Assembly (NCBI GenBank): GCA_003233545.1 | Contig: QILZ01000149.1 | Coordinates: forward strand, 1 to 6,059 | DNA length: 6,059 nucleotides | DNA from: Spirochaetales bacterium | GTDB taxonomy: Bacteria > Spirochaetota > Spirochaetia > SZUA-6 | Direction: 5' to 3' | Part shown: positions 1-5,471 of the stretch, in pieces | How the letters are laid out: every line of letters starts with the position of its first letter | How positions within the stretch are numbered: position 1 is the first letter of the stretch | Position numbers and translations under genes: made by a program | Notes under the pieces: model-generated | The model's input: the letters and a program-made list of their open reading frames with translations, nothing else | Database searches by the model: none | What the model was told of the DNA's origin: nothing

Positions 1-542
1 TTGTATCTGATACGGGGCTGGTTCGGATCTATCTGAAGACCCTTTGTGTATATCCGGACAGCATCCTTCGCTCTGCCAAGCTCTTCATAAATGACGCCTA
101 AATTGTTGTATGCGGCAACATACTTTTCGTCGAGCTTTATTACCTGTTTAAACTCTTTTATTGCATTGGGGTAATCCTTGAATGCCTTGTATGTATTACC
201 GATATTGTAATGAATCTGACATTTATCGGGCGCCTCTTTTAACGCCTGTTCAAATGCCGCTATTGCCTCTTTATACCTCCGCACATTCTTATATACAACG
301 CCGAGGTTGTTGTACGCTTCGGGATAATCTTTTTTTAATGCTATGGCCGTTTTAAATTCATTGATTGCAGCCTCATATTTACCGATTTTCCCGTATACGT
401 TTCCGAGAACATTGTATGCAAGCGGAAAATCCGGATATTTTTCGAGATAACCGGTAAGTACATCCTGTGCAAGCTCATAGTCTCCCATAGTATAGGCAAC
501 CAGGGCCCGTTCCAGCGTTTCCCTTTTAGACAGAGCTTTCAC
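1..542 (-). CDS. TPR-repeat protein, N-terminal 180 residues, 3' end outside window
   Basis: The frame is open from a GTG at 540-542 to the left edge, so the C-terminus is missing. The visible 180 residues are almost wholly tetratricopeptide repeats: five consecutive 34-residue units at about 6-39, 40-73, 74-107, 108-141 and 142-175, with the usual pattern (for example AYNNLG at 76-81 and AYNNLGVIY at 144-152, Pro or acidic residues at the turns). TPRs form helical scaffolds for protein-protein contacts; no catalytic domain is visible. The GTG start is chosen because an in-frame TAA lies 6 nt upstream and the GTG shares GTGA with the stop of the preceding gene, which suggests coupled translation. 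No strong Shine-Dalgarno is present. The next possible start is Met19, which would cut the first repeat. The N-terminus is charged (VKALSKRETLERAL) and shows no signal peptide, so it looks cytoplasmic although its partner gene encodes an exported protein. The function is unknown. Confidence 0.88.
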   Translation of the reverse strand, partial: MKALSKRETLERALVAYTMGDYELAQDVLTGYLEKYPDFPLAYNVLGNVYGKIGKYEAAINEFKTAIALKKDYPEAYNNLGVVYKNVRRYKEAIAAFEQALKEAPDKCQIHYNIGNTYKAFKDYPNAIKEFKQVIKLDEKYVAAYNNLGVIYEELGRAKDAVRIYTKGLQIDPNQPRIRY

Positions 543-2068
543 TTCTTAATCCCGGAGGGACGTATTGTTATTTCACTGGAAAAAATACTCCTGTGGGGAG
601 GAACGGATGAATCATAGGCAACTACAACAAAAGAGTAGAGTTTTCTGTTTTTTAATCCGGACACTGTAAATTTTGTGACTTTGCCTGCATCGATCGGCGA
701 ATCACCTTCCTCGGCACCGGTTCCCATATAATTACCAGGCGATTCACCGTAATATACAAGATATCCTGCAACATCCTGCTCATTAACAGCTTCCCAGTAC
801 AGAGTAATCTCTCCGTCACCGGCTACGGCATTAAAATCAGAGGGAGGAGCCGGAGGCAAATCCGGTTCATAGATAATATGTATTTCAGAAACAGCCGGAG
901 AATACATCTGCGTACCATCCGGAAATAATTCCATCCTTATCTGCACGTAACGCCCCTTTATGGTATTCTTAAATTCTTCACCAGGCACAAATTGCAGCCA
1001 TGATCCGTTTAAGCTCATCCTGTTTGTCAGAACATCCGAAACCTTATAATAAAAATATACCCCCGAATCGGAAGGATTCTTATACAAAACATCGATTCTT
1101 TTAAGTGTCGTTCCCGTATAGCCTAAGTCGAATACCCTGCTTGCTCCGACACCTGCCCTTTTATAGTACCTCTTTAAGTTCGGGGTTGTAACAAATTTAC
1201 GTGTTATTCTCATCTCATCGATAAGACCTGTATATCCTCCGGCTATGTATAATACACCCCCGGCCGCATTTCCGATATGCGGAATAAGGACGGTACTGTT
1301 TTCATTACCCGTAACAGTTGCGTAAAAAACAGCTTCGAGTCTTCCGTCGACCTGGTATTCGATTAATCCGTTCGTGCTGTTAAACCGCAGCAGATGATGG
1401 CTCCACTGTTTCGGAATAAGGCCTGTTAATCCCCGTAACTCTATTAAATTTTTATTTTTCTCAGGGGAAGAGAATATGTTCTTAAAATCCCAGACCAGCC
1501 TCCGCTTCCGAAAACTGCACTGTATACTCTGAAGAAAAAGTTTACCATTACGCCATCCGGCTCCGCTCCAGGACAGTATCGATTCCCCGTCGTTCATAGT
1601 AGCAGGATAAATCCAGAATTCAATCGAAAAATCACCCCATTTCGAACCCGGAGAGAGAAGTGCATCATTACCGGGTATAACCTTTTCTCCGTTCGGTAAA
1701 TCGAGGAATGCAAAACTTCCCCCGCCTAAGACGTAAGTACTATCGGAAACAACGCTGTTTGCTCCTTTAAAATTGTAGCGGCCTGCCGCATCGCCTTCGG
1801 CTTTATTGTTAAAATGCAGCAGTAAATCGGTCGAACTGTCAGGGCTGTACTCTGCATCTTTTAGAATAATGTCATCCAGCCCGAATTTACCGCGTACTAC
1901 GGTTATGCCCTCACGTACGGTTAAACCGCTCCATCCGTCTTCTCTGCCCGAAATAATTTCCCGGTCCAGGGCAGACAGCCGGCCGGCAGAGAGCAGGCAA
2001 AGAAAAACTGCAAATATTCGAATATTTATTTTTCTTTTTATCATTTTGTTATAAATTATAATCGGCAT
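539..2068 (-). CDS. Exported LamG-like / discoidin-like / fibronectin type III domain protein
   Basis: A 509-residue protein. Residues 1-33 look like a Sec signal peptide: basic stretch (K8, KRK 11-13, R17), hydrophobic core IFAVFLCLLSAG, likely cleavage after LSA at 31-33. C24 does not sit in a good lipobox, so a lipoprotein is unlikely. Residues about 78-295 resemble a concanavalin/LamG-like sandwich (LLLHF at 82-86, FSIEFWIYP at 147-155, YTGLIDEMRITR near 279-290). About 305-400 looks like a second beta-sandwich of discoidin type (RYVQIRMEL...SPAVSEIHIIYEP). About 405-505 is a fibronectin III domain (GEITLYWEAV, VAGYLVYYG, LYSFVVVAYD). Such domains bind carbohydrate or protein ligands at cell surfaces or in the periplasm; no enzyme motif is seen. 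The start at 2068 has AGGTGG 12 nt upstream, a long spacing; Met9 has no ribosome-binding site but would also give a signal peptide. Its stop overlaps the start of the TPR gene. The biological role is not known. Confidence 0.85.
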   Translation of the reverse strand: MPIIIYNKMIKRKINIRIFAVFLCLLSAGRLSALDREIISGREDGWSGLTVREGITVVRGKFGLDDIILKDAEYSPDSSTDLLLHFNNKAEGDAAGRYNFKGANSVVSDSTYVLGGGSFAFLDLPNGEKVIPGNDALLSPGSKWGDFSIEFWIYPATMNDGESILSWSGAGWRNGKLFLQSIQCSFRKRRLVWDFKNIFSSPEKNKNLIELRGLTGLIPKQWSHHLLRFNSTNGLIEYQVDGRLEAVFYATVTGNENSTVLIPHIGNAAGGVLYIAGGYTGLIDEMRITRKFVTTPNLKRYYKRAGVGASRVFDLGYTGTTLKRIDVLYKNPSDSGVYFYYKVSDVLTNRMSLNGSWLQFVPGEEFKNTIKGRYVQIRMELFPDGTQMYSPAVSEIHIIYEPDLPPAPPSDFNAVAGDGEITLYWEAVNEQDVAGYLVYYGESPGNYMGTGAEEGDSPIDAGKVTKFTVSGLKNRKLYSFVVVAYDSSVPPHRSIFSSEITIRPSGIKK

Positions 2069-2080
2069 AAAGATTATTTT

Positions 2081-2108
2081 CCACCTGTATAAAAATATTT
2101 ACAGGCGG
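2081..2108 (-). promoter_or_regulatory. Imperfect dyad: SD-sequestering hairpin or operator between divergent genes
   Basis: Arms CCTGTA (2084-2089) and TACAGG (2100-2105) are perfect inverted repeats 10 bp apart, with CC (2081-2082) and GG (2107-2108) continuing the symmetry after one mismatch. In the minus-strand RNA that mismatch becomes a G-U pair, giving a 9-bp stem CCGCCUGUA/UACAGGUGG with an A/U-rich 10-nt loop. The 3' arm contains AGGUGG, the only plausible ribosome-binding site for the LamG-type gene that starts at 2068. On the plus strand the same position is an A-C mismatch. It could therefore be a translation-control hairpin, or a DNA operator for a dimeric repressor. The right arm also overlaps the candidate -35 of uvrC. 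The symmetry is seen; the function is inferred. Confidence 0.5.
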
Positions 2109-2130
2109 AATTGTATTAAATTAGTATTAT
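2098..2130 (+). promoter_or_regulatory. Candidate uvrC promoter giving a leaderless or near-leaderless mRNA
   Basis: TTTACA at 2098-2103 (5 of 6 to TTGACA) is followed after 18 nt by TAGTAT at 2122-2127 (4 of 6); TATTAT at 2125-2130 (5 of 6) is a better -10 but leaves a 21-nt spacer. Either would begin transcription at about 2134-2137, at or just before the uvrC ATG at 2137. The -35 lies in the right arm of the dyad, so a protein bound there would block the promoter. Confidence 0.4.
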
Positions 2131-2131
2131 A
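2126..2131 (-). promoter_or_regulatory. Candidate -10 element of the LamG-type gene promoter
   Basis: The minus strand reads a perfect TATAAT here, which would start transcription near 2119 and give a leader of about 50 nt that carries the whole hairpin at 2081-2108. The -35 is weak: TTTAAA at 2151-2156, inside uvrC, with a 19-nt spacer. A second possibility is TTGATT (2132-2137) with TACAAT (2110-2115), spacer 16 nt, starting near 2103; that transcript would lack most of the 5' arm of the hairpin. In this AT-rich spacer, hexamer matches can arise by chance. Confidence 0.4.
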
Positions 2132-2136
2132 AATCA

Positions 2137-3942
2137 ATGGATTATACAGGTTTAAAGTTAAAATCAGCAAATTTCCCCGGAAAGCCCGGTGTTTATATAA
2201 TGAAAAACGCCGATAACAGGATCATATATATAGGCAAGGCAAAGAACCTGAAAAACAGGGTTAAATCATACTTTACAGAAAAAAAAAGTTTAAAAACAAA
2301 TTTCCTTGTCAGGAATATCGAAGATATAGACATTATCATTACGAAAACAGAACAGGAAGCACTCCTTCTCGAGAACAATCTCATTAAAAAATGGAAACCA
2401 AGGTACAACATAGACTTAAAAGACGGAAAAACCTACCCCGTAATAAGAATTACAAACGATGTCTATCCAAGGATATTCAGAACGAGAAGAATCGTTTTTA
2501 ACGGCTCTCTGTACTACGGTCCTTTTCCCGGCGCCCGTCAGATCGATACATACCTGAAACTTATAGACAGAATATTTCCCTTACGGAAGTGCAGAGGAAA
2601 GTTAAGGAAAAGGGAGCATCCGTGTCTTAACTACTATATAGGACGCTGTCTTTCCCCGTGTACCGGCAGAATCAGCAAAGATGAGTATAACGGAATGGTT
2701 GAACAGATTAAAAAGCTTCTGTCCGGAAAAGGCGAAGATCTTATAAAAGAGATGAAAGCCGGAATGCTTAAAGCATCCGGAAACCTCGATTTCGAGGAAG
2801 CCGCAAAATTCAGGGATAACATCAACGCAGTTAAATTTATACAGAACAGGCAGTACATCGTGGATTTCGATACGGAATCACGGGACTATATAGGTTTCAG
2901 CAGTAACGGCTGCCTTTTTACCTTTGTCATACTGCAGATGAGAGAGGGAAAACTTATCGGAAGGGAAACCTTTCATGCAGACAGCTATGCGGATGAACAG
3001 GAAACCTTTTATCACTTTATATTTCAGTATTACAGTCAGGTGCAGAACCTGCCCCGGTTAATCTATATCCCCGAGCCTGTAAATACGGATAAGATGAATG
3101 CTCTGATGCACCAATTAAAATCGCCGTTAACTATCAAAATTCCGAGACGCGGCAGGCACCTGCAGACACTGCTGATGGCTTTAGAAAATGCAGGGGAATC
3201 CTTGAATCTAAGATTATCAAAGCACAACCGGTCAGGAGCACTCGAAATCTTAAAAGAAAGCCTCGGAATGACCGCTATTCCCCGACGGATAGAGGGTTTT
3301 GATATCGCTCATCTTGGAGGAAAATACACAGTTGCCTCGATGGTTTCTTTTAAGAACGGTCTTCCCGATAAAAAACTGTACCGCCATTTTAAAATTAGGT
3401 CCTTAAAGGGAAAAATAGATGATTTTGAAGCTATGAGAGAGGTTCTCGCACGGAGATATACAAGGGTAATCAATGAAAAAATTAATAAGCCCGATCTTAT
3501 CCTTGTGGACGGCGGAAAAGGACAGCTTGGTGCGGCAAAGGAAATACTCGACTCTCTAGGTCTAAAGTCGATCGATATTGCGGGTCTTGCAAAGAAGAAC
3601 GAGGAGATATTCGTCCCGGGGAAAAATGAACCGATTATACTAAATAAAGATTCCGATGCATTAAGAATTCTGCAGCATGTACGCGACGAGTCACACAGGT
3701 TTGCAAACACATTTCATCAGAAATTAAGAAAAAAAAGTATGCTGTACTCCGAACTTACCGAAATTCCCGGCATAGGGAAAAAGAGAAGCATAATCCTCTT
3801 AAAAGAATACAAATCGATTCAGAATATTAAAACTCAAAAACCGGAAGAAATCTCTGAGAAAACCGGTTTCAGCCTGTCCCTTTCAGCCAGGGTGATTTCC
3901 CGGCTTTCAGAATTACATAGTAGAAAAAAAGTTGAAGAATAA
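2137..3942 (+). CDS. uvrC: Excinuclease ABC subunit UvrC
   Basis: UvrC is the dual-incision nuclease of bacterial nucleotide excision repair: recruited by UvrB at a lesion, it cuts 3' with its N-terminal GIY-YIG domain and 5' with its C-terminal RNase H-like domain. The 601 residues match the family length. Seen in order: GIY-YIG nuclease (GVY 18-20, YIG 31-33, R41, E79 in LLLENN); four cysteines C152, C163, C171, C175 matching the cluster that binds a 4Fe-4S centre in the E. coli protein; a UVR motif for UvrB contact (about 200-234, LDFEEAAKFRD); RNase H-like domain with the DDH set D389 (FDIAH), D458 (LVDGG), H520 (RDESH); and tandem helix-hairpin-helix DNA-binding motifs (IPGIG at 543-547 onward). 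ATG 2137 is required to keep GVY; an in-frame TAG at 2122 excludes a longer form. No Shine-Dalgarno precedes it. The 3' end overlaps holA by 74 bp on the opposite strand. The gene looks intact. Confidence 0.97.
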   Translation: MDYTGLKLKSANFPGKPGVYIMKNADNRIIYIGKAKNLKNRVKSYFTEKKSLKTNFLVRNIEDIDIIITKTEQEALLLENNLIKKWKPRYNIDLKDGKTYPVIRITNDVYPRIFRTRRIVFNGSLYYGPFPGARQIDTYLKLIDRIFPLRKCRGKLRKREHPCLNYYIGRCLSPCTGRISKDEYNGMVEQIKKLLSGKGEDLIKEMKAGMLKASGNLDFEEAAKFRDNINAVKFIQNRQYIVDFDTESRDYIGFSSNGCLFTFVILQMREGKLIGRETFHADSYADEQETFYHFIFQYYSQVQNLPRLIYIPEPVNTDKMNALMHQLKSPLTIKIPRRGRHLQTLLMALENAGESLNLRLSKHNRSGALEILKESLGMTAIPRRIEGFDIAHLGGKYTVASMVSFKNGLPDKKLYRHFKIRSLKGKIDDFEAMREVLARRYTRVINEKINKPDLILVDGGKGQLGAAKEILDSLGLKSIDIAGLAKKNEEIFVPGKNEPIILNKDSDALRILQHVRDESHRFANTFHQKLRKKSMLYSELTEIPGIGKKRSIILLKEYKSIQNIKTQKPEEISEKTGFSLSLSARVISRLSELHSRKKVEE

Positions 3943-4873
3943 GGGTATGCAGTTCATTACCATAGGTGCGTAAACGTACTTTTGTCTCATAGACAAGCCG
4001 AACTATACGCTCCAGCTCCGATGTTTTAAAATTTTTACTGCCGGTACTGTAATTTTTCTGATTCCGCTTACCTGTTATCCCGGCCTTGCTTAAAGCTTCG
4101 TCCGTCTGATAGCTGCTGTCCATTAATCTTCTGAATAACAGCAGTTTTTCTATCTGCCATAGAATTCCGCTTAACACCTTATCCGCATCTGTTTCTTTTG
4201 AAAGGAGTATGCTGTCCAGCACATCCAGGACGGATGAAAAATCACGCTGTACCATCCTGGCAAAGAGGGAAAACACATTTTCCTCTTTTGTGTGATAAAG
4301 AAAGTCCTCTATTTTATCTGCGGAGACCAATGCCCCTTCACCAAAAAATTGTGCAAGTTTGGTACATTCTTCCTTGAGCATCTGCGTATTATTTTCTACC
4401 AGATCCAATAAACTGTTTACGGCATCCCGCTCTATCCTTATTTTATTCCTGTTAAAGAAGTTTATAATCCATCCCTTTTTTTCACTTTCGAACATCTCCC
4501 AGAAGATAACCGTATTCTCTTTTGGTATTAATTTTTTAACGGAAGCAGGGATATCTTTTACCGAATCCGAAAGAAGTATAAAAACCGCATCAGCGGAAGG
4601 ATTCTTACAGTAATCGATAACCGGATCCAGGAGTTTTTTACCTCTGCATTCTTCGAATTTGTTAATGAGTACGATTTTGGAGGCGGCAAAAAGCGAACCG
4701 TTACGAAGGATAGATACAACATCTTTAGTATCCAGTCCGTAAGGATAAAATCGATAAATCTCCGGCTCACCTCCGTACTTTTTCTTCAGGTCTTCGACAA
4801 TCTTTTCCACAAATTGGGCTTTCTTTCCTGTTTCCGGACCTAAAAGGAGGTATACTCTGTTTCTTTTACTCAT
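3869..4873 (-). CDS. holA: DNA polymerase III subunit delta (clamp loader)
   Basis: Delta is the clamp-loader subunit that opens the beta sliding clamp so that it can be placed on primed DNA during replication. The 334 residues agree with the family (about 340). Recognisable parts are the N-terminal AAA-like start VYLLLGPETG (7-16), the clamp-contact stretch GSLFAASKIVLI (59-70), where L61 and F62 match the Leu-Phe pair that E. coli delta inserts into beta, a segment ENVFSLFARMVQRD that opens the last third, and the helical C-terminal collar domain ending in LILQLFFYYVILK. The family has no working Walker A site, and none is seen here. The ATG at 4871-4873 lies inside the end of lexA (8-nt overlap ATGAGTAA), so translation is probably coupled and transcription comes from upstream. 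The last 24 codons run antisense to the end of uvrC. The family is divergent, so the identification rests on motifs, length and fold-level pattern. Confidence 0.88.
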   Translation of the reverse strand: MSKRNRVYLLLGPETGKKAQFVEKIVEDLKKKYGGEPEIYRFYPYGLDTKDVVSILRNGSLFAASKIVLINKFEECRGKKLLDPVIDYCKNPSADAVFILLSDSVKDIPASVKKLIPKENTVIFWEMFESEKKGWIINFFNRNKIRIERDAVNSLLDLVENNTQMLKEECTKLAQFFGEGALVSADKIEDFLYHTKEENVFSLFARMVQRDFSSVLDVLDSILLSKETDADKVLSGILWQIEKLLLFRRLMDSSYQTDEALSKAGITGKRNQKNYSTGSKNFKTSELERIVRLVYETKVRLRTYGNELHTLILQLFFYYVILKAGKSPWLKGTG

Positions 4874-5471
4874 ACTTTCTTATAATACAGGTAAGCCTTC
4901 CCAGTATTCTGACATTCTGCGAGTAGATGGGAAGATACGATTCGTTTTCCGATTTTAATTTAACACGATTTTTTTCCATGTAAAACCTTTTTAAAACAAC
5001 AGCATCTTCGAGCATTGCCACCACTATATCGCCGTTCTCTGCGGTATTCTGATGAGAAATAACTGCAACATCACCATCCATAATTCCGGCATTCTTCATA
5101 CTATCGCCTTTAATATTCAGTGCAAAGTGCTTTCCATTGCTTAAATATGCGGCGGGTAATTCTACATGACCTTCAAAATTCTCCTCGGCAAACAGCGGTC
5201 TTCCGGCCGCAACATTTCCAAGAAGAGGAATCCTGCGGAGACTTCCCTTCTCCATATTTGCCTTAGGAAGAAGTTCGATAGCGCGTGAACGGTTCAACTG
5301 ACACTTTATATAATCCTTTTTCTCCAATGCTTTCACATGATCATAACTTCCTCTGACAGATATACCGAAATTCTCGCCGATTTCCCGTATTGTCGGCGGA
5401 AATTGATGTTCTGTTATATATCTTTTTATATACTTAAGAACCTCTTCCTGCCTTCCGGTTAAACCTTTCAT
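4866..5471 (-). CDS. lexA: LexA repressor, SOS response regulator with self-cleavage domain
   Basis: LexA represses DNA-damage genes and is inactivated when RecA filaments stimulate its self-cleavage. The 201 residues match the family. The N-terminal winged helix-turn-helix begins MKGLTGRQEEVLKYI, followed by FPPTIREIGENFGIS and a recognition region VRGSYDHVKALEKK (39-52). The C-terminal S24 peptidase domain has the cleavage site A89-G90 (NVAAGRP), the nucleophile S124 (KGDSM) and the base K161 (VLKRF). All key residues are present, so it should be cleavable. The recognition helix differs from E. coli (SPNAAEEH) and B. subtilis (SSSTVHGH), so the operator is probably also different. ATG 5469-5471 overlaps the stop of the upstream regulator gene (ATGA), and its own stop overlaps holA. 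There is no intergenic room for a promoter; any private promoter must lie in the upstream coding sequence. Confidence 0.96.
   Translation of the reverse strand: MKGLTGRQEEVLKYIKRYITEHQFPPTIREIGENFGISVRGSYDHVKALEKKDYIKCQLNRSRAIELLPKANMEKGSLRRIPLLGNVAAGRPLFAEENFEGHVELPAAYLSNGKHFALNIKGDSMKNAGIMDGDVAVISHQNTAENGDIVVAMLEDAVVLKRFYMEKNRVKLKSENESYLPIYSQNVRILGRLTCIIRKYE

Noticed and set aside
539..545. Programmed -1 frameshift that would fuse the LamG-type and TPR proteins
   Set aside because: The frames differ by -1, but no X-XXY-YYZ slippery sequence or following structure is seen. A GTGA stop-start overlap explains the layout more simply.
2042..2044. Alternative start at Met9 of the LamG-type protein
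   Set aside because: No Shine-Dalgarno-like sequence lies before it. The first ATG has AGGTGG upstream, although at a long spacing. The mature protein would be the same.
1806..2054. 82-codon plus-strand open frame within the LamG-type gene
   Set aside because: It is antisense to the signal peptide and N-terminal coding region, with no recognisable domain, and is explained as a shadow frame.
3309..3710. 133-codon open frame antisense to uvrC
   Set aside because: It lies wholly over the conserved nuclease domain of uvrC, has a low-complexity Ser/Phe-rich translation and no ribosome-binding site; it is a shadow frame.
3860..3869. AAACCGGTTT perfect palindrome at the uvrC/holA overlap, considered as a terminator
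   Set aside because: There is no loop and no T-run on either strand, and it is coding for uvrC; a short palindrome of this kind is expected by chance.
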